A stretch of 64,000 nt of DNA from Theocolax elegans (Eukaryota > Arthropoda > Insecta > Hymenoptera > Cerocephalidae), in the NCBI GenBank assembly GCA_026168455.1, contig CM047426.1, forward strand, positions 88,997,986 through 89,061,985, written 5' to 3'. Positions 52,520-64,000 of the stretch are shown here, piece after piece (position 1 is the stretch's first letter; every line of letters starts with the position of its first letter). Below the pieces are notes generated by a model. The model was not told the origin of the DNA and ran no database searches. It saw nothing but the letters and a program-made list of their open reading frames with translations. The position numbers were made by a program, and so were the translations under genes.

Positions 52520-55500
52520 GTGAGTCTATTAACCAGTTTTATTTTATTTTTTTCTTATCTTAACGATAAGAATGACAATAGCGAAAACGAGAACTCTTTT
52601 AAATTTTACTATGTGTTTACTTAAGGTCGTACTAGTTTCGAGTCTATACGTATTAATAATTCAAAAGTAAATTTTATATATTAGTCTATTATTTATATTA
52701 TTAATGTGTATACTTTTAAATTGCGAACATTAATAGATAACGCTTTTTCTTTGCGCATTAATATTTAAAGAACATATTGCGCATATAGCCTCTATAACGT
52801 TAGGTCATTTATAAATTGCAAATTTTATCTATTATTAATTGTCATTTACATCAAATAATCATTTTTTTTATCACTTTCAAATATGGAACGATGATTTTTC
52901 AACGTAATCGATTGTTGTACTGTTGTGACAAATATTACTGGCTAAATTAGTGTATGTATTATTAAACACGAGTTTGACGAGAAGCTAAATTATAATATTT
53001 ATTAAATAATCTCAATGACAAAATCAATGCAATTATCTTTAACTTGCGCAATCCTTAATTCTTTATCTACAATTTGCATTCGCCGTTTATCCGTTTTTGA
53101 ATCTTTACATTTCTATTATTAATATTGCATTGCATCGTTACATAATTTTTTTTTAAATTGATAAGTAATATTAAATACTTGAAAATTATTGACATAATAA
53201 TCTTTATAAAATAAAAAAAAAATTTTTTTTAACCTCTGTAAATGTTACTGATTTTATAATATTCGTATACTAAAAAAATCAGATAGGAGTTCTAATTATT
53301 ATGCAAATGACAGTGATTAAAACAACAATATATTTTTCAATTGTTACAAAATGATTAGGTTCAGCATGCAAACTTGTTAAAATATGCAATGCAAACTCGG
53401 TATACTTACTGTACGTATTTGCAGTATCATTTAAGAGTATTATGTTAAATAATTACACTAAAATACGTAAATAACGTAATACATAAAATAACGTAATAAT
53501 AATTGACTTGTCGTTAATCTACTATATAAATATTTAAATAAAAATAAAAATATTTTAAATTGAATACATTTTATTTATTATATTAAGAAGCTTATTAAAC
53601 TTTAAAAACTACAAATTTATCTTTACTCAATTGTCAGTATTAACTAATTGTCCAATTATTTTATTGTTGTATCAGCTGCATTTCAGAAAAATATAATCTA
53701 TCCTTTTTTCTTAAAAAAAATAAATTTTATTACACAATTCGTCAATTAAATTACGTAATTTTTCAGTTAACTGAATAATCGACACTATCGTAAATAATAT
53801 TGTCGTTTAAAATTATTGTAGTGATGTAGGACTTGAATAAAAATAATGTTAAATAATCATAATGTGAATTTATAATTTGAAATAGGAAAAAGCAGTGTAT
53901 TATTTTGTTTTTCGATAATTATATTTGTTACGTCGAACAATTACACGTGAGAATATCATCATCCTTGGTGACAAATAAACCTTTCCAATCATTCAATATA
54001 AGGAAAGAAAAGCAAAATTTTCCATTTAACAAGAATTTTATCGATACATGCTGCGTTCCTTGTATATACGAAAATTCAAATTTCTAGATAAAGAAATTGC
54101 CTGATAAAATACTTAGAAATGTTAATATTTATAAAAGAAACTGCAATGTTAACGAAATTCGCGAACTTATATACGAAAAAAAAACATGATCTCGTTAAAA
54201 ATAATTATAAGTATTTATTAATTAAAGTTTCTCTCTGCGATGATACACTCCAATCGACGCAATAAACATCGCGAAATTTCTACTGGTATATTTGGTAAAC
54301 AATTGTGAGCAATCACCTATACCAAGAAAAAAAAACAGTTGTCAATTGCGTTAGCACCTCGTTATCCAGTAAAGAAACAATACCCAAGCTTTTTCTCGTT
54401 CTTCGAAATAAAGAAAAAAAGCTTGGAACATGTAACAATTGAATAAAAAAAGGATCCAAATCTTGTACAGATTTGACGACGTATATATATGTATACAAAA
54501 ATAATGATCGGGGTTGGCCTCCGGCGTGAATTACGATATCGCCATATATATCGTCTCCAACAACGACGGCGACGGCGGCGGCGACTCAACTTACGAATTA
54601 ACTTTACGTAATTAGCGAGTAATTTTACGTAATGGCACAGGATGTACACCGACATTGCATATCCGAAAATGACGCCTACCGCGTTTTTCCGCTACTTCGT
54701 TGTCTTATATCTTCGATAAGCCATTTTTTTCGAATTTTCAGACATCTTATTTCTTTTTGGCGGTCGTAATGAATTTTGAAATTATTACGAGATAAACGTT
54801 TATGTATTTATTTTCTTGAGCAATCAAAGGTTAATTGCGATCCTTTGGGTACAACGTTTGATTGTGCGTATCATTCTGTAATTTGAAGTTTATTTTTAGG
54901 ACGATGATTATTTCTCGTTCTTACTAATTCATGGGAATATTATGTGGTAAGATAGATAATAAATATATAATAAAAAAATGTTATGTTGAATAGCGTATCG
55001 ATCATTCACTAATCAGCACTAAATTTTCAAAATATTAAATATCTTTTACACACACTTATGTATACCCTATATCACTTTCACTACGTTGACACACTCAAAA
55101 ATTATTTTAACTCGTTGCACTAAACTAGGTGTAATTAATGTCGTTATTTATAAATCACACGATAAAACTGTAAATGTAAAGTGTATATGAAACATTTTTT
55201 TCCACGCCTTGAAATTTGCATAGATAACTAATTGTTTGGGAAAATTTTTAATTGGAAATCATTAATTATTGTTGAGGATGGGACTTAATATTTGCTTTTT
55301 TTATTTGATTAAATAAAGCGATGACACATAATAATTATAATGCCAATGATCTTTTGAAACAAAAAAAAATTATTACAGAACTCTTTGTTAAAATAAATGT
55401 ATCTCATTTAAAAGACATTAATTTACGTCACAATCAACTGAAAAGATAATAATTCACCGGTTGATTAGGTAGACCGATGAGGTCCTAATATTCGATAAAA

Positions 55501-55875
55501 AGAGGAGTCTCAAATTCATCTCGTCAGATTTTCCAGTTTTCACTCTCGTAGAATGATGCAGTGGCGCGTGCGAACGGCCGGCCTTGGCGCCGCGCTTATA
55601 CACCAACGGGCTACACCCACATATACCTGGGAGAGCTCGGCCGGAACTTGACCGTGAACCGACTCGCTTTACGGGGTAATGTACACACATACACACATAC
55701 GCACACGATATATGCAAGATTCATGAAATTTCGCTCATTCCAAAGGGGACACACCTTTGAGACACTTCCGGTTCACCAAAGGATTTTCGAGTCTCCTGCT
55801 CTTTCTCTTTCTCGTTTAGACGTGTACATATACCTATATACATTATATATGTAATACACTCGAGTTCTCTCAATT

Positions 55876-55880
<5 letters not shown>

Positions 55881-55910
<30 letters not shown>
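55881..55910. repeat. (CT)n microsatellite
   Basis: Uninterrupted CT run inside a longer pyrimidine-rich stretch. Confidence 0.95.
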
Positions 55911-55914
<4 letters not shown>

Positions 55915-58900
55915 CTCTTTCCACCTCCCCCGTTCCTTGGCTCCTCTTTCTCCGGTATTTGTTGTCCGTCTTCTTTTTGGAGGTGGCATTCCTGAGTGGA
56001 TTCCATGGATATTTGCGATTGTCTCGTTTTTATTTTCTGTTATGCGCGCGCGCGGGATGCCGTTGACCTGAGTTAATGATCGAGTTTTTTTACGAGTCAA
56101 ACGACAACGGACCGTCGATCCTTCGTAAATACCTTCGGTAAATACTTATATTTATTTTTTTTTTTTTTTTTTACCTCTCCTTACATTTTCGTCTCTTCCT
56201 TTTTTTCGCGATACTTTTTTTTTATCTCGCGGAGCTTATGTAATTCCGGCATGTAAGGAGTGAGTCTCGCTTTTTTATGATTTTTCGGGTTTATCGTCGA
56301 GACTATAAAAGATGAGGATTTGATGGTCATGCAATGTTAAATAATGAATTATTTGTGTGTGTGCGTGCGTGTATCGCATGTGTTACGTATTATAAACAGC
56401 CATTTTTCATTTAACTGATTAAACCGCAATATTATGATTATTTTTTTTTCTTTTCGCTTCCAACTCATAATTGCTATTGCTTTTCTAATATTATATATTT
56501 AAAAGCTTTTTCAAGGAAATATTTAAACGAATTGCGTAACGTACTTTGCGAAATACAAATATTTGCAAATAAATGACTCGCACACGACGTGAAAATTTAA
56601 TAATACAAATAGGAGAAATTCGCTTTGTTATTTACGTAATATAATTATTCTTTTTTTTCTTCTTATTCTTCATTTACATTTGGTTACGTGCGACAGAGTG
56701 CAAGTGACAATAAAAAAAATATTAATTAATAAGATCATTAATTTCTATTCTTATTCGTTTGAATATTTACGCCGAGAGAAATTGCTATAGTTCAACAAAA
56801 ATTAACCTAAGAAATCACAGTACTTGTAAAGAAATGGCCATAATGTTGACCGTGCCATCACGGTAATTTATAAAAAAAAATTAGATGAATTATATTTTTT
56901 AATGTAAATGTAATCACATTTAATTAACATACACATTCAAAATAAACAAAGTAATGTATAAAGGAATAATTAAAATCTCTATACAGTATTATTACAATAA
57001 CTATCTTAAACTAAATTCGAAACGTGTACAACAACGATTTCACTGTTAAATATTTAGAGCATACACATAAGCAAATAAAATTTATCATTCGCGGTATAAT
57101 TCTGCGGGTGAGCACAAAGTACGATTGATCGTGAAAAACGAGGAAAAAAAAAGTATGTAGAAGGATAGCAAAAAGAATCATGCAAGTGACTATAATCCCG
57201 CAAAATGACATTAAAACTCGAATGTCAACGTACGGAAGGAAAGTTTTAAAACTGTGCGGTGGTAATCGAGCGAATCGAGACCTTAACAATACATCGGTTT
57301 GAAATACACGCGCGTAGGCGTGTTAATTCGTTTTTATTATCCACGAAAGACCTCAGCCTCGCCAAAGGGCCACATCGTGGAAGGATTTTCAATCGGGTCA
57401 CGCGTGATTATAACAAGATCCAAAACGAAATGCTAATCTCACAATAGACTTTAAACTCCACGTGTAAATATATATATGTATATAAATGTGTTTAGACAAG
57501 CATAACAATTTACTTCTTTCGACATAAAATTGTTTTTCGTCTTCGGGTGTGTAGATGTGTGTATAAAAGAACTACACACGTGCATTTGTATACAAAGGCG
57601 GCAAACACGTTTTTCTATTAACGCGTTGAAAATCGTAAAATCAAATCGCAATTTTTCATTATTATTGTCTGCTTGAATTTGTTTTATTTCGTTGTTTCGT
57701 AATTAAACTGTACAATTGATTCGTTGGGTAAATTAAATAAATCATCAATTCTAAGTTAAAAAATAGAAAAACTTTTCAAATAAAAAACCTTTTTGTTTCG
57801 AGTTATTCAAGTTATTATTTAAGATATTCAAAATAATATGTTTCATATTTATAATAGTCAAGTTAAAACTTTGCGTGTATAAATACTCTGCGTAAAGCGC
57901 ATATATTTAAAGTAAATAATGAATTTTCCACACAGTAACCAACATTAAAATGACATTTATCTATATCTACAAAACCTAATTACATTACTTAAAAACTTCG
58001 TTTCATTGAAATTACGTAGTTTGTAAAACGCATCTAACTCGTCTCTTCTTGCGTATATATTAACTTTCGATTTCTAAAGACGAACAGCTGCTAATATTAT
58101 CGTTTTTATACGCGTCGCGTCGTTCCGGCGCCGCGGGAAATTTAATGCCATCTCGATAGATGTACTTATAGATCTACTACACGATTTAGAATCTTCGAGT
58201 ATGTATGTCTTGATCGGAAGTCAATAATTAAGATTGTATGGAGATTTTGTAAAATTAACCGCATAAAACAACGAAAAAAATACGACGATATTCGTTAGAG
58301 ATATATTCCACACATTTAATTATTTAATTGCGTGCACAGTACTTTTCATTATTGAACAACGCTCATACAGAGAGAGAGAGAAATTAATTATGTTAATTAC
58401 GAATAAAGTATGCTTGATTAAAATGGAATATATTTGAATATGATTAGTTTAATAATATAATTAAATGAGGTTATTAAAACAACGTGATAATTCCAATGCA
58501 TTTAAAATTATTTATTCACGTCTTAAATCTGATTTATAATACCGAGTAATTAATTAATTGTGTGATGATTTGCCCATAAGTGTGTAAACTATATGTACAA
58601 TAGGATACATTTTTTGTTGCTCGAATGATTCGATCGCATCTGAACTGATTGTATGTGGCTCGAAAAAAGTGATAAAATACTGTTCTACACACCAGAGATA
58701 ATCGATCAGTGTAAAATATACAAATTATACTTTCTTCGTGATTCTCTCGTCAAATAGAGTGTAATCTTACAATCCCTTATATGATTGATATAATAGTATA
58801 TTACACATTGAGCTTCTCTATACTGTAATGGAAATATAGATTATGATTAAAATAAAACAGAGTATGAAGATCAAGAAATTTTTTAGCCATTTTGAATGCG

Positions 58901-60911
58901 ATGCATTATGATTTTCAATTGTATTACTTTCAAAGTGCATAAAACAATACTTGGTCTGTACCCTTCTAATAACAGACAATGCAGTTTTACTATGTCCTAC
59001 ATTCATTCAATTGAATTGTAAATTATTGGTATTTACAATTAATTTTTTTATTAAATAGAAATACAATATCGTTTTTAAAATGTATTTAATATTATAATGT
59101 ATTACAATTTTTCATTTTTATAATTTATTAATTTTCTATTTTTAAATAAAATAATGATATGTTTCACCCTGAGATAATCGTATTCGTTTATTTATTTCGT
59201 GTTTATCTGTATTAAAATAAAATATATTTTATTAATTTATTGTTAATAGAACAGTGGGATTTCACGATAAATGAAAGATATATCAATACAGTGACACAGT
59301 AAAAGACAGTACATCAAAAAATTAATATTTTTTAGTGAATTAAGTGTAGACGTGTCAGAGTTTAATCAAAATTTATAATTTGTAATTAATATCAGTACGT
59401 TACTCTTAAAAATAAAAATATAGTAATTAAGCCAATAATTTAATAAACATTTTGTATTTAATAATCATTTCAAAAAACAATTAAACTGATACAAAGAAAA
59501 AATCTCTTTTCATAAATTCCACGATATACGAAAAAGAAAAGAAATTCCAATCGCATTCCTGTCCGATCAAACTAACCATATACACCATCTCATCTCGAGC
59601 GCGTAAACAATGCGCTTTATTCGCCGACGAAAAAAAAAGAGCGCAAGGAATCCCCTGTATTTACAAGCCATTCTGGTATGATAAAATCGCGGAATGTTAA
59701 TCGAGGGCCTGGTTAACGGAATTTCGGACCCTCCCACCTTTACTTTATATATTCTTTGAACAACAGGTTTTCTTAGGGTAGTTAAACCTGACCCTCCTGT
59801 ACCCACTCCCCCGCGAGTATACATCAGACATATAAGTGCGTGTGTGAGTTTGATGTTTTTCGCGATTATATCGGTGTATATACCTGCTGGGACATTTTTC
59901 GGCTTGGATTTCCTTTTCTTCGGTTTTGTAAGGATGCGCAAAGGAATTTCGAGTCTGGATGATGCAATTGGTTTTACGCGTTACGATGTAGTAAATTTTT
60001 TTTTATCTTTCTTTTTTATTTATTTTGTCCTTAAATTTAAGAAATGTTGATCACCTTATATAAGAATATAAGAGTTGTTAAAAATTAAAATATTAAGTTT
60101 GCTTTCAGTATAAAAGTATATAAATTTAATTTTGATCTATTTTATATAGGTAATTAATTGTATATGAAGTAAAAATATTTAATTCCTACTTTCTTATTAA
60201 GTAATTTTGAGTAAATTTAATAATGAAAATAATGCAGATTATAGATGCGAATGTTATGATTTGAACAAATTTGAAATTAATGTTTTTCATTGTTAATGTA
60301 TGTAGTCAGTGAAATGTCATTATCGTCTATAACAAATATTTTGAAAACATTGCCAATAAATATAAATGATTTATTTGCGTCGATATAAACGACAAATGGA
60401 GCTGTACAAAACGAAATCAGCGCAAGTTTCCGTGCTGACTAATGGTATTAGAAGGTGTATGTCTAATGTACATAGGTTACGACTATGTTTGACTGTATGT
60501 TCGTTAATATATATATCTATATATTTTACAGCTCGTCCGCTTATGACTCACACAACACGCACTTTTTATTCTCTCACGACTTATTAAATCCGCGTTGACT
60601 CGACTTTTCCTTTCGCTCCTTTTTACCCTTTTCTGTCATTATCGCGCGAACTAATTTATGAAAGTTAAAAACTTGTCCGAAATTATTAAGCTGATCGAAA
60701 TTACTATAATTGAATAAATAATAAATAATATATTTTTGTTTTTATTTTTATTTACGGTGAGCGTTTATATTTCCACTGTTTTAATTAGTGATTTTTTTCA
60801 ACTTATTTTTTACAAGTAGATAATTTAAAATTGATTTTTATACATGTATTCTATTACTTAAAACACATTAAAAATTAATTTTCAATTAAAATAATGAACG
60901 CTCGAGCTCTT

Positions 60912-60944
60912 AAATAAATAAATAAATAAGTAAATAAATAAATG
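60912..60944. repeat. (AAAT)n tetranucleotide repeat
   Basis: About eight AAAT units with one AAGT variant. Confidence 0.9.
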
Positions 60945-62946
60945 ATTCAATAAGTTTTTAAGTATTTACGTGCAGTAAAAAAGAACTTGATTGAAGGATT
61001 TACAAATAATACCGAGAAAAAAGTAAATTGAGAAACGATTATTTAATATTTGGTGAACCTTGACATTTGAATAACACTTCCAGGGATAACAGATGAGGTA
61101 GCACTTTTTGCAGCTCGAAATCTCCTTTACGATATAAATACATTAATGACAATCGATTTGGGCAACATAGTGGTTTTAATAAATTTATAAGTTCTCAACG
61201 TATTACAACGTAAATTTTCTATTTACAAAAGGAAAAATGCATCTGAAGTGACTAAGAAAAAAAAATCATATCTACGGTAATTAAGAAAAAAAAATTCCTT
61301 TCCCGACATCTGCATTACCATCATTGTAGATGACTTCATGGAAAGAAAACATTGCTCCTTTCATTTCATAAAAAAAACTTGTGATAACAACAACGTCTTG
61401 GCTCACGCCACCGTCAATATATTAATTCGCGCGTACAGCTACTCACCGATGCTTGACTCATCGTATGCGCATTGTCCTCGCTTTTTTTTTCATCATTTGT
61501 ATACGCGAGCTTCTCTCGGATAATTGACGCGGTTGGTTTATCGCCGATCGCGTTATACCATAGGTTCGCGATGCGCGCGATATATTTCGCTCCTTTTCTC
61601 TCCTTCCCTTGACACCACCCGCACCGACCTCGTCCTTCTATCCATCTCTCTTTCTCTTTTTTTTACATTATTCCTCGTTCTTTTCTAGCCTCTTTATCGT
61701 CCGTCGACCGAAATCATTGTTTGTCGTGGAAAAACCGAGATGAATCGAGGTCTCTCACTATATAGGCGTGTGTATATATATATATATATGATTTATTAGC
61801 GACGATAATTATTTTTTCTAGTTAATTTTGACAATTGCTGGTATAGGTTTTAATAAACTTTCCTCTTGAAATATATAAATATATAAATAATTCGTCTCTT
61901 TTCTTGTTTATAAAAGTAATCACGGGTTCAATAAAGATGTATATTATTCTTCGTTTGTGATTATCTTTTCGATTCTCTCGGTATAATAAATAGGTATGTT
62001 ACGTTTAAAATAATGTCAGAGTTAGTTTGAAGTTTTTACGTCATACTTTCCGATATTTTTAAACGCTACTTAAGACGTCTCGATTTTTTGTTTTTCCTTT
62101 ACATGTAATTCTACCTTGTAAGAGCATTATGATTTAAATGAAAATAATTTTTCCAGTAGAAATTACCAATAAGTTATTATTTAAATACGTCAGCACTTTG
62201 TTTATCCTTATATGCTCGAATTTTGAGTAAAGATATCGATTCTTCGATTTCTCAATAAACAAAATCATATGCGATTATTACGTTACGCTTGTTAATTAGC
62301 CAAAATGCTTGTCTGATTGAAAATTAAAGGTTAAACCATTCGTTGTGACACATTAGCACTTACTTTTTCTCCTCCATTGAGTAACTGATTCTCAGAAGCT
62401 TATTAATGAAACCGTATTCTGTTTAAATGAATTACATCTCAAGATGCAACGTATATATGTATAGGTATACATATTAATAAGAAAAAGAAAAAATAATTCC
62501 ATGAAAATTATACAGTAAAACGATATTACAATATCATTGTTCATATACATAATGGCAAAAACCATAAATTTATACGAATGTAAACCCATGTGAGCATATA
62601 TCTGACGTTTAACGTAATAAAATCATATTAAAGCGTATCCTTATACATTGTCACACGATTATATATACAATATTATACACGGCATAACTAATTGATCACA
62701 GTTAATCGAATCAACGGCCTCGAGTGTGTATATATTGCATTATATACTATAAGTAAGTGATTGTTTGCACTTACATATGTAGGTGACACGATTTACGAAG
62801 TTAACGTTCATTTAATTTTTATTGTTACGAGACTGGCAATGAAAATCGGTAGATTCTCCATGCACTCCGACCGGTGTTTACTTAGAGCACCGCGTCAAAA
62901 CGCATATGTATAAATATGAATTAATATTGAAATCTGTATGAGAGTA

Positions 62947-63183
62947 CCATATCCCTAGTAGAAATCCAATCCATTTTTCGACCATTTTTCGGCCATTTTT
63001 ATGATTTATCAACATGTCTTGGTAAAATTCGAATCCATTTTGGCCCATTTTTGAAACGCTTTTTCTACGATTTCCTAGCCAGTTTGTAGCGATTTTGATG
63101 AAATGGCTTGGTACTCGCCAAGAAATGCGAGAAAAAGCGTTTCATAAATGGACTGAAATGGATTCGATTTCTACTAGGGATGG
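62947..63183. mobile_element. foldback MITE, about 237 bp, TA-flanked
   Basis: The left end CCATATCCCTAGTAGAAATC and the right end (reverse complement CCATCCCTAGTAGAAATC) match apart from a two-base gap, and the match continues through CAATCCATTT / GAATCCATTT. TA dinucleotides at 62945-62946 and 63184-63185 flank it. Inside, a second inverted pair matches again: CGAATCCATTT, then GAAACGCTTTTTCT near 63055-63067, against AGAAAAAGCGTTTC near 63130-63143. The left half therefore has an extra stretch with three CCATTTTT-type units. There is no coding capacity. It is unrelated in sequence to the element at 18768. Confidence 0.8.
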
Positions 63184-63186
63184 TAC

Positions 63187-64000
63187 ATATATATCAGGTG
63201 TATAAGCACAAATAGGAAGTATGCATATTTTTAAAATACATCCTTGGAACGATCCTTGTTCAAGGATTGCGTGCATCTTCTGGTTCGATGACAGAAAAGA
63301 AAGCTATATACACTGTATATACGAAAATAACAACCACGTCGTAATTCAACTGAGGCTTCCAGTTACTCTCGACATTTTGTGATATATATATATATATACA
63401 TGTTACTGGAAAAACGCTCATCCATATTTTTTCTTCTTTGCTATAACGTCACTTTAGTCTAAATATTGAAAAGAGAATTGCTATAACTTTAATTTTATGC
63501 GCTTTTCATTCGCTCGAAAATTACTTCCTGGTGATTTTTGATTCTTTTATTTTATATGAAAACGTTATCGTTAAATTATTGCTATTCACGTTCGAGTTTC
63601 ATTTTTCACGGCTTCGAGTAATATAAAAATTGCCAATCAATCGTTATCAAGCGCACGCGTCATTTTTGTGTAAGGCGTATGAAAAATGGTTTGAGCTTGA
63701 ATGTATAAATAGTGTTACGAGTGTATTGGAACATTTTGGAACAATGCTTCATATCAACATCGATAATAGCTCTAAGAAAAAAACAAAAATTTGTTTAACA
63801 AAAAGTTTTTTTTATTGTTTGATAATACGATATAAAAACAATTGTTTTAGCGTATATACGATTGTATTATTTATTTTTTGTTGAAACGATAATAATGTAT
63901 AATATATTTTTTCCAAAAATCAAATGTAAAATGATTTATTATAAATAGCTGATAAATGAAATTTAGTACATAGAAGATGATTCCTTAATTTTACAATTGG
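63187..64000. other. non-coding end of window
   Basis: AT-rich sequence without a supported feature. The 84-residue frame at 63630-63884 is Lys/Phe/Ile-rich with no motif. Confidence 0.5.

Larger units (their letters stand above)
52520..62940 (+). other. probable long first coding intron
   Basis: Follows the donor at 52520. No exon with a recognisable domain is visible. It includes a hairpin at 54392-54426 (CAAGCTTTTTCT and near-complement), a CpG-rich block at 55555-55680, a long (CT)n run at 55881-55910, poly-T runs near 56155-56172, a CpG-richer block at 59570-59830 and an (AAAT)n run at 60912-60944. The CpG blocks may be enhancers or unrecognised exons. Confidence 0.4.

Noticed and set aside
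59567..59941. Minus-strand 124-residue open frame
   Set aside because: Lys/Arg-rich with no motif. The opposite strand is also open over part of it. Likely chance in a CpG-richer block.
1..64000. CRISPR arrays, operons or prokaryotic defence systems
   Set aside because: Spliced genes, long non-coding stretches and microsatellites show that this is a eukaryotic nuclear genome. No spaced direct-repeat array was seen.
1..64000. Conserved insect microRNA hairpins
   Set aside because: I looked for the mature sequences I know (such as let-7, bantam, miR-1, miR-8 and miR-184) and saw none. A proper fold-and-search was not possible.

Overview
The window is nuclear DNA from an animal with compact, GT-AG spliced genes. 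It is AT-rich, yet CpG dinucleotides are not depleted, and it carries many (GA)n/(CT)n, (TA)n and (CA)n microsatellites. Together with the gene families present (an insect-style secreted M13 protease and a ZAD zinc-finger protein, a type largely confined to arthropods) this points to an insect. Hymenoptera (ant, bee or wasp) is my best guess. I cannot name the species, and the order is an inference.

Layout. (1) 1-4.88 kb: non-coding. (2) 4.88-7.52 kb: two tandem, same-strand genes for small secreted, highly charged, helical proteins of 151 and 157 residues. They share a 51-nt signal-peptide exon and a long last exon, and each has a TATA-like box and initiator at matching spacing. I do not recognise the family. 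(3) 7.5-13.98 kb: non-coding, with microsatellites. (4) 13.98-17.65 kb: a complete ten-exon M13 (neprilysin-like) metalloprotease of 728 residues on the plus strand, probably secreted, with every catalytic residue present. One of its introns holds two similar hairpins. (5) 17.65-36.46 kb: about 19 kb without a convincing gene. It holds a well-preserved 265-bp foldback MITE at 18.77-19.03 kb, a decayed inverted repeat near 32 kb and two unplaced ORFs. (6) 36.46-39.28 kb, minus strand: a seven-exon gene for a 637-residue ZAD protein with nine C2H2 fingers. (7) 39.3-48.6 kb: non-coding, with a perfect 46-bp palindrome. (8) 48.6-52.52 kb: the 5' end of a plus-strand gene. It comprises a GC-richer promoter and probable untranslated first exon, a second GC-rich stretch, and a first coding exon that encodes only a signal peptide and ends at a strong donor. 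(9) 52.52-64 kb: apparently the large intron that follows, containing a second foldback MITE at 62.95-63.18 kb.

Three of the four gene loci encode products predicted to enter the secretory pathway. The secreted pair lies about 6.5 kb upstream of the secreted protease, but nothing in the sequence shows that they work together. All gene models are manual splice predictions. Reading frame is kept across every junction, and for the protease and the zinc-finger gene the protein families confirm the joins.
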